64,000 bases of DNA from contig NZ_SRXO01000005.1 in assembly GCF_008360935.1 (NCBI RefSeq), positions 186,001-250,000 on the forward strand, given 5' to 3'. This document shows, piece after piece, positions 18,898 through 27,814 of this stretch (its first letter is position 1; every line of letters starts with the position of its first letter). The position numbers and the translations under genes are program-made. The stretch comes from Siccirubricoccus phaeus. Lineage in GTDB: Bacteria; Pseudomonadota; Alphaproteobacteria; Acetobacterales; Acetobacteraceae. The notes under the pieces were generated by a model. The model was not told the origin of the DNA. It searched no databases and saw only the letters and a list, made by a program, of their open reading frames with translations.

Positions 18898-19887
18898 ATG
18901 ATCACCGCGGGCATCATCGGCACCGGCTGGTGGGGCAAGGAGCTGCTGAAATCGGCGCGCGGCAGCAGCGCCATCCGCTTCGTCCATGCCATGAGCCGCC
19001 ATGCGGCGGCCGGCGCGCCGGTGGCCGCCGAATACGGGCTGCGCTTCTCCACCAGCCTGGAGGCGATGCTGGCGGACAAGGAGGTGCAGGCCGTGGTCAT
19101 CGCCACCCCGCACCGCTCCCACCGCGCGCTGATCGAGGCGGTGGCGGCGCGGCGCCTGCCGGTGTTCTGCGAGAAGCCGCTGACCCTGACGCGGGAAGAT
19201 GCCGTGGCGGCGGTGGCCGCCTGCCAGGCCGCCGGCGTGCCGCTGGCAGTCGGCCATAACCGTCGCTTCCTGCCGAGCCTCCTCCTCATGCAGCGCATCC
19301 TGGCGGAGGGACGGCTGGGCACGCTGCTGCATATCGAGGGGCATTCGAGCAACGAGAATTCCTCCCGCAATTTCGCCCCCTGGCGCGCCGATCCGGAGGA
19401 ATCGCCGGCCGGCGGCATGACCGGTACCGGGGTGCATGTGATCGATGCCTTCACCGCCCTGGTCGGGCCGGCGAAGCGCGTTTCCACCCTGCATGTGATG
19501 CGGAAGCCGCCGCCCGGGCCGCTCGACAGCCTCTCGGTGCTGCTGGAATTCGCCTGCGGCATCTCCGGCACGCTGGCCATGGTGCGGGCCACGCCGCTGG
19601 TCTGGCGGCTGCATCTGTTCGGCGAGCGCGGCAGCGTGGAAGCGGTGAGCGAGACGGAGGTGGTGCTGCGCGAGAGCGGCCGCGTGCCGGAGCGGCTTAC
19701 CGCGCCGAAGGCGGATACGCTGCGGGCGGAGCTGGAAGCCTTCGCCGCCGCGGCCGAAGGGCGCGCCCCCTATCCCCTGCCGCTCGACCATGCGGTGGCG
19801 AATGTCGCCGCTTTCGAGGCCATCGTGCAGTCGCTCGCCCAGGGCGGCGCGCCGGTGGAGGTGGCGGCCTGGAGCGGGATCGGTTGA
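18898..19887 (+). CDS. Gfo/Idh/MocA family NAD(P)-dependent oxidoreductase
   Basis: 329 residues. Rossmann-fold start AGIIGTGWWGKELL, the family's VIATPHRSH and the EKPLTLTREDA (EKP) motif near residue 100 for cofactor and catalysis, then a C-terminal alpha/beta substrate domain with TGTGVHVIDA. Members oxidise sugars, inositols or related polyols, but the substrate is unknown. The chosen start directly follows a purine-rich GGAAGG. The last codons (SGIG, then TGA) lie in a degenerate copy of the hairpin-repeat module, 19872-19919, which may have replaced the original C-terminus. Confidence 0.9.
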   Translation: MITAGIIGTGWWGKELLKSARGSSAIRFVHAMSRHAAAGAPVAAEYGLRFSTSLEAMLADKEVQAVVIATPHRSHRALIEAVAARRLPVFCEKPLTLTREDAVAAVAACQAAGVPLAVGHNRRFLPSLLLMQRILAEGRLGTLLHIEGHSSNENSSRNFAPWRADPEESPAGGMTGTGVHVIDAFTALVGPAKRVSTLHVMRKPPPGPLDSLSVLLEFACGISGTLAMVRATPLVWRLHLFGERGSVEAVSETEVVLRESGRVPERLTAPKADTLRAELEAFAAAAEGRAPYPLPLDHAVANVAAFEAIVQSLAQGGAPVEVAAWSGIG

Positions 19888-19919
19888 GGCCGCATCGACC
19901 GAACCCCTGAATCGCACGG
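19872..19919. repeat. Degenerate hairpin-repeat module overlapping a gene end
   Basis: GGGATCGGTTGAGGCCGCAT and following bases align with module 1 of arrays 1 and 3 (GTGATCGGTTGAGGTCGAAT), with several substitutions. The TGA in GGTTGA is the stop codon of the upstream oxidoreductase gene. Confidence 0.6.
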
Positions 19920-19953
19920 CTGCCGGGGTTGTGGGCGGAGCCCCCGCCTACTC

Positions 19954-20640
19954 CTACATCTCCGCCCAGCGCCGCAGCAGGTTGTGGTAGCTCGCCGTCA
20001 GCGCCAGCACGCTCGGGTGGTCGTCCGGCAGGGCCTGGCGCAGGCCGATGATCGCCATGTCCATGTCGTAGAGGAAGGCGCGCTGGCCGTCATCCTTCAC
20101 CATGGACTGGCTCCAGAAGAAGCAGCCCCAGCGGCTGCCGCGGGTGATCTCGTTCACCCGGTGCAGGCTGGTGGCAGGATAGACCACCATGTCGCCGGCC
20201 GGCAGCTTCACCGCATGGCTGCCATAGGTGTCCTCCACCACCAGCTCGCCGCCCTCATAGGCATCGGGGTCGGTGAGGAAGAGCGTCGTCGAGACATCCG
20301 CCCGCATGCGGAAGCCGTTGGTGCCCGGGACGTAGCGGATGGCGTTGTCCACATGCGCGCCGAAATGCATGCCCGTGTCGTAGCGGTTGAACATCGGCGG
20401 ATAGACGCGCAGCGGCAGCGCGGCGGAGGAGAACATCGGCGTGCGGCCGAGCGCGCGCAGGACAAGGTCGCCGAGCTCCCGACTGGCCGGGCTGTTCTCC
20501 GGGATCTGCAGGTTCAGCTTGATCTTGGCGGATTGCTCGCCGGCGGTCTGGCGGCCATCGGCCCAGGCTGCGGCTTCCAGCACCTTGCGGCAATGCGCCA
20601 CTTCCTCCCGGGTCAGCACCTGGCGGATCTGGACGAGCAT
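19954..20640 (-). CDS. PKHD-type Fe(II)/2-oxoglutarate dioxygenase (PiuC/YbiX family)
   Basis: 228 residues, family-typical. The iron ligands are His96 and Asp98 in [11 protein letters not shown] and His160 in TSLHRVNEI, and Arg170 in TRGSRWG binds 2-oxoglutarate. PiuC/YbiX genes accompany catecholate siderophore receptors (Fiu, PiuA) in many proteobacteria, and here a siderophore receptor gene lies upstream on the same strand. The protein probably hydroxylates something in siderophore use, but no substrate is established. A 457-bp hairpin-rich gap separates the two genes, so cotranscription is uncertain. The ATG at 20640 starts the conserved [10 protein letters not shown]. Confidence 0.93.
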   Translation of the reverse strand: MLVQIRQVLTREEVAHCRKVLEAAAWADGRQTAGEQSAKIKLNLQIPENSPASRELGDLVLRALGRTPMFSSAALPLRVYPPMFNRYDTGMHFGAHVDNAIRYVPGTNGFRMRADVSTTLFLTDPDAYEGGELVVEDTYGSHAVKLPAGDMVVYPATSLHRVNEITRGSRWGCFFWSQSMVKDDGQRAFLYDMDMAIIGLRQALPDDHPSVLALTASYHNLLRRWAEM

Positions 20641-21097
20641 GGGCAGGGCTCCTGCGGCTGGCGCGGCCGGGGCGGCCGTGCGGAGCGTGATCGCCTGAAA
20701 CCGCCCCGGCCGGAAGCGCGAATCACGCGGTCTGACAAAGGCCCGGTGCGGGCGGCGGGGGCGAGGCCGGCGGCCGCGTGCGCCGGGCGCAATCGCCCGG
20801 ACCTGGCACAACCGGAAGCGCGAAGCGCGCGGCGAGGCCAGGGCCGAAGCGTGCGGCGCAAATGGAGGCAAACGCGGCAGGCGCCAGAGCGCGTGGGATC
20901 GCCTCCACCGGCAGCGTGAACCACGCGACCGGACGAGGGCCTGGAGCATGCGGCGTGAGCGAAGGCGAAGGCCGCATGCTCCAGGGCGGGCGGCCCGCAT
21001 GGGCCGTCCGGGTTCTCCGCTCACCGCACCCGGATGGAAAGGGAGGCGCGGCGGGCGGAGGACAGGTCGCGCCGCCAGGGGGACGGCGCGACCCAGC
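20641..21097. repeat. Hairpin-dense intergenic region between PKHD and receptor genes
   Basis: Contains several diverged modules: GAGCGTGATCG...AATCACGC (20684-20727), GCGTGGGATCG...ACCACGCG (20891-20930), and a perfect GGAGCATGCGGC/GCCGCATGCTCC stem (20943-20981). Related to arrays 1 to 3 but without CTAG borders. No gene or Fur-like box seen in it. Confidence 0.6.
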
Positions 21098-23338
21098 TCA
21101 GTAGACGACGGCGAGGCTGGCGATGAAGGTCCGGCCGGCCGAGGGATTCACCCGGTTGCCGAACAGGTTGTCGTAGTTCAGCTCATCCGTCAGGTTATAG
21201 GCATTCAGCGCCACCCGCCACTGCCTGCGATCCCCGAAATTGTGGGAGATCAGCGCATCCAGGGTGAAGTTGGACGGCACCTCCGCGGTGTTGCCGGCAT
21301 TCAGGTAGGCTTGGCTGCGCCAGGTGATGCCGCCACCGAAGGTGAACTGGTAGGGCGTGTCGCGGAAGAACTCGTAGGTGGACCAGAAGGCCGCAGCGTG
21401 CCGCGGCACGTACTGCACCCGCTTGCCGACATTGGCCGCCGTGGCGGACCGTGTCGTTTCGCTGTCCATGTAGGTGTAGTTGGCGTTGATCGCCCAGTCC
21501 GGGGTGATGAGGCCGGTCAGGCCGATTTCGACGCCCTGGTTGCGCTGCTCGTCGCCGGTCTGGAGCAGGTCGCCGGTGTTCGGATCGGTCAGGAAGGCGT
21601 TGCCCTTCTCGATCCGGTACAGCGCGCCGTAGAGGCCGAGGCGGTTCTGGAACAGCCCGATCTTTGCGCCGATCTCGTAGCTGGTGTTCCGCTCCGGCTC
21701 CAGCGGCGTGGTGGCGGAGAAGGTGTTCTGCAGCGTGTTGACGAAGGAGCCGGGCGGGCTCGTCGAGGTGGCGTAGGAGAAGTAGTAGGTCTGGCTCGGC
21801 GTCGGCTCCCACACCAGGCTGGCCCGCGGATCGGCGAAGGTGGAGTTGGAGGAGAGCTTGGTGGTGGGGTTGGCGTTGCCGTAGAGCTTCTGGTCGATGT
21901 CGAAGTTGCTGACGCGGACGCCGCCGATGACGGAGAGCTGCGGCGTCAGCCAGAGCCGGTCGGTGAGGAAGAAGCCGAGGTGACGCTGGTTGATCTCCCG
22001 GACATTCGCCCCGGTGCCGGGGAGGATCGTGTAGCCGGCCGAGGAGTGGCTGGGGTTGAAGAGGTTCGGTGTCGGCCGGGCGCTCGGGCTGTAGGAGAAG
22101 CTGGTGCGCTCGTCGTTCTGGAACCAGGCGTCGAGGCCGAGGGTCGCCTCATGCCGGAAGGGGCCGGTGGTGAAGCGGGCGACCGCGGTGGTGACGTTCT
22201 GCGCCCCCCAGGTTTCCTGGCGGAACGGGCCGGGCCCGCCGCGGCTGGCCACGGCCGAGCTCGGGTTGGGGCCGAACAGGGTCGGCAGGCAGAAGGTGGG
22301 CGAGGTGGCGGGACAGCTCGCCGGCGTCGCCGCGAACTCACGGGTGGCAAAGCCGATTCGGGTGTCGTTGTAGACGGTGAGCCAGTCATTCGCGACATGC
22401 CGGAAGCGCGCCGTGACCCGGTCCACCGATACGTCGTCGCGGTCCAGGTTCCAGCCGTACCAGGACTGGCGCGGCACGCCGAATTCGGTCACCGGCTTGC
22501 CGATGGTCCCACCCGGCGGCGTCACCACCGGCACACCGTAATCCGGCGTCCGGTTATCCTGGAAATGCATGTACTCCACCGTGAAGGTGGTGTTGGTGCC
22601 GAGGCCGAAGGCGATGGAGGGGGCGATGCCCCAGCGGCCGGAATCGACGTCGCTGCGATCCTGCAGGCGGTTGTAATGCGCCATGGCGTTCAGCCGGATC
22701 GCCGTGGTTTCGTTGATCTGCTGGTTGACGTCGATGGTGCCGCGGTAGAGCGAGTTCTGGCCGATGGAGAGGCTGCCGGCGTAGAAGCTGCCGAGCTGCG
22801 GCGTGCGGGTGGCGATGTTGATGGCGCCGCCGATGGTGTTCTGGCCGAAGCTGGTGGCGGAGGGGCCCTTCAGCACCGTGACATTCTCGTAGTTGAAGGC
22901 ATCGCGGGTGTAGGTGCCGAAATCGCGCAGCCCGTCCGTGTAGACGTCGTTCTGCGAGGTGAAGCCGCGGATGCGGAACTGGTCGCCATTCACGCCGCCG
23001 CCGCCCTCGCCGATGGTGGCGGTGATGCCCGGGACGTTGCGCAACGCCTGGTCCAGGGTGACGACGTTCTGCTGCTCCAGGAGTTCACGCGGAACGACGT
23101 TCATCGTCTGCGGGGTGTCCTGGACGGTGCCGGGCAGGCGGGAGACGCCGGTGCTGCGGCGCAGCGTGTTGGGCGGCTCCTGGCCTTCGATCTCAAGCTG
23201 CGGCAGGCGGACCGTCGGGGCTTCCGGCGCCGGGGCGGCAGGGGTCTGGGCCTTGGCGGTGCTGGCGATCGCCAGGGCCAGCCCGACCGTCAGCGCGGCC
23301 TGGGAGGCGCTGCCTAGGAGCTGAGCGCGTTGTGTCAT
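21098..23338 (-). CDS. TonB-dependent siderophore receptor
   Basis: 746 residues: signal peptide to about residue 31 (ending STAKAQ), a plug domain ([59 protein letters not shown]), and a 22-strand barrel ending in the aromatic [13 protein letters not shown]. The plug motifs are those of catecholate/hydroxamate siderophore receptors (Fiu/PiuA/FoxA group). Outer membrane, energised by TonB. The ATG at 23338 is chosen because GAGGGA precedes it and the signal peptide begins well there; an ATG at 23350 has none. A Fur-like box lies at 23355-23381, so iron repression is likely. Confidence 0.95.
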   Translation of the reverse strand: MTQRAQLLGSASQAALTVGLALAIASTAKAQTPAAPAPEAPTVRLPQLEIEGQEPPNTLRRSTGVSRLPGTVQDTPQTMNVVPRELLEQQNVVTLDQALRNVPGITATIGEGGGGVNGDQFRIRGFTSQNDVYTDGLRDFGTYTRDAFNYENVTVLKGPSATSFGQNTIGGAINIATRTPQLGSFYAGSLSIGQNSLYRGTIDVNQQINETTAIRLNAMAHYNRLQDRSDVDSGRWGIAPSIAFGLGTNTTFTVEYMHFQDNRTPDYGVPVVTPPGGTIGKPVTEFGVPRQSWYGWNLDRDDVSVDRVTARFRHVANDWLTVYNDTRIGFATREFAATPASCPATSPTFCLPTLFGPNPSSAVASRGGPGPFRQETWGAQNVTTAVARFTTGPFRHEATLGLDAWFQNDERTSFSYSPSARPTPNLFNPSHSSAGYTILPGTGANVREINQRHLGFFLTDRLWLTPQLSVIGGVRVSNFDIDQKLYGNANPTTKLSSNSTFADPRASLVWEPTPSQTYYFSYATSTSPPGSFVNTLQNTFSATTPLEPERNTSYEIGAKIGLFQNRLGLYGALYRIEKGNAFLTDPNTGDLLQTGDEQRNQGVEIGLTGLITPDWAINANYTYMDSETTRSATAANVGKRVQYVPRHAAAFWSTYEFFRDTPYQFTFGGGITWRSQAYLNAGNTAEVPSNFTLDALISHNFGDRRQWRVALNAYNLTDELNYDNLFGNRVNPSAGRTFIASLAVVY

Positions 23339-23354
23339 TCCGTCCCTCATACTC

Positions 23355-23381
23355 TGCAAATGCGAGTCACTCTTAGTTGCA
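23355..23381 (-). promoter_or_regulatory. Fur-like box upstream of the siderophore receptor
   Basis: A 27-bp imperfect inverted repeat from TGCAAATGCGAGT to ACTCTTAGTTGCA with 10 of 13 positions paired, matching the TGCRAATnnnnATTYGCA layout of alphaproteobacterial Fur sites. It lies 16 bp before the receptor ATG. The related site before FTR1 is at 38630-38656. Confidence 0.55.
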
Positions 23382-23848
23382 GAATGACAATCGAGCAATC
23401 GGCCAACGGCACCGACGGGCCGGGCGCTGCTGCACCTGCGAATACTCCCCTCGTTGATGTTGCAGAATTGTCACTGCGCCGGGGGCGTGGCGGTGGGTCG
23501 CGGGCCGCGGGCGGAGAGTCATCAGGGCAGGGTGGCGGGCCGGGCAGGTCGTGTGTTTGGCGCCGCCGCGGCATGCGCCGGGCAGCCCCGCCACCACGCC
23601 ACCCGCCTTGCGCGGGGCTGGGGCGGGGAGGCTGGCTGCCTGCGCCCAGGCCGTGAATCGCCGGCTCAGGCACATCCGGCCCCGTCTCCGCCTGGCGCGG
23701 TTAGGCCGATACGGGCCTGGGGCGACACCGCTTGCGGCGCTTCGCCGAACAGCGTGAGGTAGGCGGCCGGAAACGGCCCAGGCAGCCTGCGGGCGCCACC
23801 GCATCGCGCCCGGGGGCCGGCGCCGCAGCGCAGGGAAGGCCCTTCGGC
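23382..23848. other. Divergent intergenic region, receptor and FMN-enzyme genes
   Basis: About 470 bp. It holds the related motifs TTGCAGAATGACAAT (23377-23391) and TTGCAGAATTGTCAC (23460-23474), 83 bp apart, which may be further regulator sites. The rest is GC-rich without coding support. Confidence 0.45.
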
Positions 23849-24955
23849 ATGTACGCGTCCCCGCCCATCCCCGCCGGCACCGTCGCGCTGGCGGATTATG
23901 AACAGGAAGCCCGCCGGCGAATCGGGGCCGAGGCCTGGGCCTATATCGCCGGCGGCAGCGCCGACGAGCTGACCCTCGCCGCCAACCGCGCGGCGTTCGG
24001 CCGGCTGCGCCTGCGGAACCGGGTGCTGGCGGAGATGGCCGGCGCCCATACGCGGCTGACGCTGTTCGGGCAGGAGCTGGCCTTCCCCATCCTGCTGGCC
24101 CCGGTGGCCTTCCAGCGCCTGGTGCATCCGGATGGCGAGACGGCCATGGCCTTCGGCGCCGCAGCGATCGGCGCCGGCATGGTCGTCAGCACCCAGGCGA
24201 GCCAGAGCCTGGAGGACATCGCCGGAGTGGCCAAGGCGCAAGGGGCACGGGGGCCGCTCTGGTTCCAGCTCTACATCCAGCCCGACCGCGGCTTCACCGC
24301 GGCGCTGATCCGCCGCGCCGAGGCGGCCGGCTACCAGGCGCTGGTGGTCACCGTCGATGCCCCGGTCAGCCTGCGCAACACCGAGCAGCGGGCCGGCTTC
24401 CGCCTGCCGGCGGGGATCGAGCCGGTCAATCTGCGGGAGATGGCGCCGCCGCCGCCGAACCGCGCCGGCCCGGCGGAGAGCGAGGTGTTCCGGGGCATGC
24501 TGGACAGCGCGGCGACCTGGCGGGACATCGCCTGGCTGCGCGGCCTGACGCGGCTACCGGTGCTGCTGAAGGGGATCATGGCGGCGGAGGATGCGGCGCG
24601 GGCGATGGCGGAGGGGGTGGACGGGATCATCGTCTCCAACCATGGCGGGCGGGCGCTGGACACGCTGCCGGCGAGCATCGAGGCGCTGCCGGGGGTGGCG
24701 GAGGCGGTGGCCGGCCGGCTGCCGGTGCTGATGGATGGCGGCATCCGCCGCGGCACGGACGTGCTGAAGGCGCTGGCGCTGGGCGCGCAGGCGGTGCTGG
24801 TCGGGCGGCCCTGCGTGTACGGGCTGGCGGTGGGCGGGCCGGTCGGGGTGATCCATGTGCTGAAGATCCTGCGCACGGAGCTGGAGATCGCGATGGCGCT
24901 GACCGGGCGGGCGAATCTGGCGGCGATCGACCGGTCGGTGTTGTGGGAGGGGTGA
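23849..24955 (+). CDS. FMN-dependent alpha-hydroxy-acid dehydrogenase/oxidase
   Basis: 368 residues. TIM barrel of the lactate/glycolate oxidase family: AWAYIAGGSADELTL (YxxGG N-terminus), LLAPVAFQRLVHPDGE, the catalytic pair in IIVSNHGGRALD (His and Arg), and DGGIRRGTDVLKALALGA and VGRPCVYGL for FMN. It oxidises a 2-hydroxy acid to the 2-oxo acid; lactate, glycolate or mandelate are possible. Lacks the membrane-insertion loop of LldD/mandelate dehydrogenase, so it is probably soluble. The start at 23849 is the first with sensible N-terminus; an upstream extension to 23732 is Arg/Gly/Ala-rich filler. Confidence 0.93.
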   Translation: MYASPPIPAGTVALADYEQEARRRIGAEAWAYIAGGSADELTLAANRAAFGRLRLRNRVLAEMAGAHTRLTLFGQELAFPILLAPVAFQRLVHPDGETAMAFGAAAIGAGMVVSTQASQSLEDIAGVAKAQGARGPLWFQLYIQPDRGFTAALIRRAEAAGYQALVVTVDAPVSLRNTEQRAGFRLPAGIEPVNLREMAPPPPNRAGPAESEVFRGMLDSAATWRDIAWLRGLTRLPVLLKGIMAAEDAARAMAEGVDGIIVSNHGGRALDTLPASIEALPGVAEAVAGRLPVLMDGGIRRGTDVLKALALGAQAVLVGRPCVYGLAVGGPVGVIHVLKILRTELEIAMALTGRANLAAIDRSVLWEG

Positions 24956-24956
24956 T

Positions 24957-25137
24957 GGGGGCTCTCCGCGACCCTGCACCTCCGCCGGGGAGGAGACCCC
25001 TCCCCGGACCCCGGTGTGAGTCGGCAGGTTGAACCGCAAAACTCACACCGGGGTCCGGGGACCGGTCCGGTCCCCGGCGGGAGTGCAGAGGGCAGCGCCC
25101 TCTGCCGGGGGTATGGGGGCGGAGCCCCCATCCTTTC
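24957..25137. repeat. Double, inverted gene-end GC repeat between convergent genes
   Basis: Two copies face each other. The left has CCGGACCCCGGTGTGAGT (25003-25020) and the right ACTCACACCGGGGTCCGG (25042-25059), an exact inverted pair of 18 bp. The right end is ATGGGGGC-GGA-GCCCCCAT (25113-25131) beside the glycosyltransferase stop. A bidirectional terminator is likely. Confidence 0.7.
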
Positions 25138-26260
25138 ACAGCCCCAGCAGGTCCAAGGTCCGCGCCACCACCTTCGCCTCGTCGAAGCGCTCCATCGCCC
25201 GGGCGCGGCCGGCCTCGCCCATGCGGGCGCGCAGCGCCGGGTCGCGCGCCAGGCGCCGCAGCGCCGCCGCCAGGGGCGCGACCGTTATGGGCGGCACCAG
25301 GAAGCCCGTCTCCCCCTCCACCACCATCTCGCGCGGGCCGCGGATATCGGTGGCCACCACCGGCAAGCCGCACAGCATGCCCTCGATGACCGACATCGGC
25401 AGGCCCTCGAAATGCGAGGGCAGGGTGAAGACATCGGCCGCCGCCAGCACTCGCGCCACGTCGTGCCGGTAGCCGAGGCGGCGGAAGCGCCGCCCCAGCA
25501 CCGCCTCGGCCCGGGCGAAGGCGGGGTCGAGGTCCTCGCCATGGTCGGAGGCGAGGCGTTCGCCGACCACCCAGAGCGTCGCCTCCGGCACCTGCTCCAT
25601 GGCCGCCAGCAGCTCCGGATAGCCCTTGTGGCGGACGAGGCGGGAGACGGCGACGATGACGCAATCGCCGGGCGCCGCGCCCAGCTCCGCCCGCACCGCG
25701 GCGCGGGCCCCGGCGTCCGGGTGGAAGAGCGCGGGATCGCGGCCGTTCAGCACCGCGGTGGCACGCGGGTGGATGCCGAGGCGGCGGGCATCGCCGGCCT
25801 CCTCCTCGCTGACCGTCAGATAGGTGTCGGTGATGCGCCCGGCCGCCCATTCCAGGCCGAGGGACAGCTTGCGCCGCCACCAGGGGCCGGGCTGGTTGAA
25901 CAGGAAGCCGTGGCAGGTATAGGCAATGTGCGGCACGCCCACGGATTTCGCCGCGGCGCGCGCCAGCAGCCCGCTGATCGGCATATGCGCATGCACCAGG
26001 TCGAAGCGCTCGCGCGCGAAGACCTGCCGCAGCGCGGCGAGGCAGCGCGCCTGGGCCAGCGGGTTCAGGCTGCGCGCCATAGGGACGGGGATGATGCGGA
26101 AGCCCTCGGCGCGCGGCAGGTCCAGCAGCGGGCCCTCGGCGCAGAGCCCCACCACCTCATGCCCCCGCGCCCGGGCGCCGCGCATCAGCGGCAACAGGAA
26201 GTGGCGGAGCGAGAAATCCACATTGGTGAGTTCGGCGATCTTCAGCGGGGGGGCGGCCAT
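25136..26260 (-). CDS. Glycosyltransferase family 4
   Basis: 374 residues, GT-B fold. N-terminal LTNVDFSLRHFLLPLMRGA; HAHMPISGLLARAAAK; VAVSRLVRHKGYPELLAAM (nucleotide-sugar side), and the GT4 EX7E motif in SHFEGLPMSVIEGMLCGLP. It transfers a sugar to an acceptor in surface-polysaccharide or glycolipid synthesis, at the cytoplasmic face. GGGGGG precedes the ATG. It lies 18 bp after the small gene 26279-26662 on the same strand, so the toxin-like cassette may be transcribed through it. The acceptor is unknown. Confidence 0.92.
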   Translation of the reverse strand: MAAPPLKIAELTNVDFSLRHFLLPLMRGARARGHEVVGLCAEGPLLDLPRAEGFRIIPVPMARSLNPLAQARCLAALRQVFARERFDLVHAHMPISGLLARAAAKSVGVPHIAYTCHGFLFNQPGPWWRRKLSLGLEWAAGRITDTYLTVSEEEAGDARRLGIHPRATAVLNGRDPALFHPDAGARAAVRAELGAAPGDCVIVAVSRLVRHKGYPELLAAMEQVPEATLWVVGERLASDHGEDLDPAFARAEAVLGRRFRRLGYRHDVARVLAAADVFTLPSHFEGLPMSVIEGMLCGLPVVATDIRGPREMVVEGETGFLVPPITVAPLAAALRRLARDPALRARMGEAGRARAMERFDEAKVVARTLDLLGL

Positions 26261-26278
26261 GGCGCCCCCCTTACGGCT

Positions 26279-26662
26279 TCAGCCGCCCAGCAGGAAGGGC
26301 GCGTAATGCGCCATCATCTGCCGGTACCAGGCGGGTGGCCCACCTTGCCGTTCCGGGTGCAAGGGCCAGCGGTCGAAGAGCTGCCGCGCGGCGGCGACAT
26401 CGCCGCCCACGGCATCGCGGACGAAGTCGGCCGGGCCGCCGATGGCGATGCTGTTATCATCGTCGGAGAGCAGGGCGAAGCTGCGGTCCTCGGGGAAGAC
26501 CAGATTGAGTCCGCCAGTGTGGCCGAGGAGGTAGCGCCGATAGGCGTCCGGCGGAAACCGCCAGACCGCCCTGGGCGCGGGACGGCCGGGATCGACGGAG
26601 GCACCAAGCACCCGGCGCTGACCGCGAGCGAGGATGGCTGCCGCGATGCGCGGGTCGATCAT
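26279..26662 (-). CDS. Hypothetical protein, candidate immunity protein
   Basis: 127 residues, not recognised. Soluble, with Pro/Trp/Tyr-rich stretches (WRFPPDAYRRYLLGHTGG, LLSDDDNSIAIGGP). The start overlaps the stop of the 80-residue gene by ATGA and is preceded by GGAGGAG, so the two are coupled. The position directly after a toxin-like gene suggests an immunity or accessory function of a polymorphic-toxin cassette; this is inference from order only. Confidence 0.6.
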   Translation of the reverse strand: MIDPRIAAAILARGQRRVLGASVDPGRPAPRAVWRFPPDAYRRYLLGHTGGLNLVFPEDRSFALLSDDDNSIAIGGPADFVRDAVGGDVAAARQLFDRWPLHPERQGGPPAWYRQMMAHYAPFLLGG

Positions 26663-26901
26663 CTCTCCTCCTCGTCGCGGGGAAGAAGGAGCACGGACCA
26701 GCCATGCGCCCGCAGCCAGGTCGAGGCGAGGACCGGCAGTTCGGTGCCTTTCGCGCGGTCCGGCAGCGGCTCGACCATTGCCCAGGCCAGCTCCTGGAGG
26801 CGTCGCTGCAACGCGGCGTCCCCGGCGCGTTCGAAGCTGGCCGCATCGAGATACTCAGCGATGGCGAGGCTGGGCGGATCGGCACGATCTTGCGTTGTCA
26901 T
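26659..26901 (-). CDS. Small hypothetical protein, candidate immunity protein
   Basis: 80 residues, acidic and mostly helical (SLAIAEYLDAASFERAGD, RRLQELAWAMVEPLPDR). No family recognised. It starts 17 bp after the toxin-like gene's stop with GGAG upstream of the ATG, and its end overlaps the next gene by four bases. The tight packing implies one transcription unit: toxin-like gene, this gene, then 26279-26662. A small acidic protein beside a toxin is typical of immunity proteins, but nothing more supports it. Confidence 0.6.
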   Translation of the reverse strand: MTTQDRADPPSLAIAEYLDAASFERAGDAALQRRLQELAWAMVEPLPDRAKGTELPVLASTWLRAHGWSVLLLPRDEEER

Positions 26902-26918
26902 GGCAGTCTCCGGATCGA

Positions 26919-27635
26919 TCAGTAGCGGAGCTTGAAGATGATGCCCCTTGAGTCCGAACGGTGCTCAAGGGTCATTCCGTTGTCGCGGCTCGTGCGCAGG
27001 ATGATTCGCGTTCCGTCCGGCAGGTTGCCAACCGTTACGCCATCGCTGTTGGTCCGGATATTGGTGGGACCCAATGCCTGAAAATCGGCTTGACGCTGTT
27101 CAGCGCCGCCCTCGCGGAACTTCACCCTGTTATTCCAATCCGGCACGCGTTGGGCGGCGGAACGGAGCCGTCCGGTGTCGATGGCGAAGGCAGCAACGGC
27201 CTCGGCGCCGCGGGCAATGACTGCGGCGGCGATTGCGGCGGCGCCCCGCTCCGTATCGGGCTGCCACCGCCGAGCACGGGCTCCGGCCGCTGCCCCAGCC
27301 GCAAGGGCTCGCCGTTTGGCCCGACTTTTTGTGCCGCGGCGAGGCGGGTCGGTCCCGTCTGATCGCCCTCGAGCCCTGCCTCGTCGCCCTGACGCGCCGG
27401 GGCATGGCGGGTGTGGGCGCCGACATGCTCGGTATGCCCGTCGCGGGTTCGGGTATAGGCCCGGACGAAGACCATCCCCCCGGCCTTCGGCCGGAGCATC
27501 GCCGCCGTACATCGCCTGGAATCCGCGCGTCACCCAGGCGCTGAAGGCCGACCGCTCCGGGTTGCCCTGCTGCCAGTAGCGCGGATCTCCGACAGCGTTC
27601 CGTAGATCATTCGGTGTCGATATGACCAAGGCCAT
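26919..27635 (-). pseudogene. Polymorphic-toxin-like protein with two compensating frameshifts
   Basis: The continuous frame from ATG 27635 codes 238 residues, but only its ends look protein-like. The N-terminus (ALVISTPNDLRNAVGDPRYW, then ERSAFSAWVTRGFQAMYGG) resembles the start of phage/toxin proteins, and the C-terminus (KFREGGAEQRQADFQALGP, VTVGNLPDGTRI, ending KLRY) resembles a common polymorphic-toxin tip domain. Between them this frame is Arg-rich nonsense, whereas the next frame reads MVFVRAYTRTRDGHTEHVGAHTR, a known VRAYTR...AHTR linker type. One G too many in the G6 run at 27481-27486 and one A too few near 27321-27325 explain the switch out and back. It may be a decayed gene or two homopolymer sequence errors. 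Start with GGAGG upstream. Confidence 0.6.
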
Positions 27636-27686
27636 CGGCGGCACCTCCTGGCCAGCCCGATAGCCGTTTGAATGGAAATAGTAAGG

Positions 27687-27692
27687 ATTATA
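27687..27692 (-). promoter_or_regulatory. Perfect -10 element (TATAAT) of the toxin-like cassette
   Basis: TATAAT on the minus strand in an AT-rich patch (27670-27750) that stands out in this GC-rich window, about 50 bp before the start at 27635. No good -35 at 17 bp is visible. The AT-rich patch suggests foreign origin of the cassette. Confidence 0.5.
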
Positions 27693-27814
27693 TTCCTATA
27701 TCGCCTGCCAGGGGTCCGGGTTATAGGTCAATCTTCCGAAAATGCCGAACGCAAGCGCTCCTGCGCAGCCTCGCCGCCAGCGGGAACCTTTCGCTATGAC
27801 CGGTTCCCCGCCGT

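Noticed and set aside
20948-23317. 789-codon plus-strand open frame opposite the siderophore receptor
   Set aside because: Antisense frame of a clear TonB-dependent receptor; Val/Gly/Glu/Arg-rich with no motif.
27122-27499. Separate gene starting at MVFVRAYTR
   Set aside because: Its second half degrades to Pro/Ser-rich filler, and the flanking frame resumes with good protein sequence; a frameshifted single gene explains it better.
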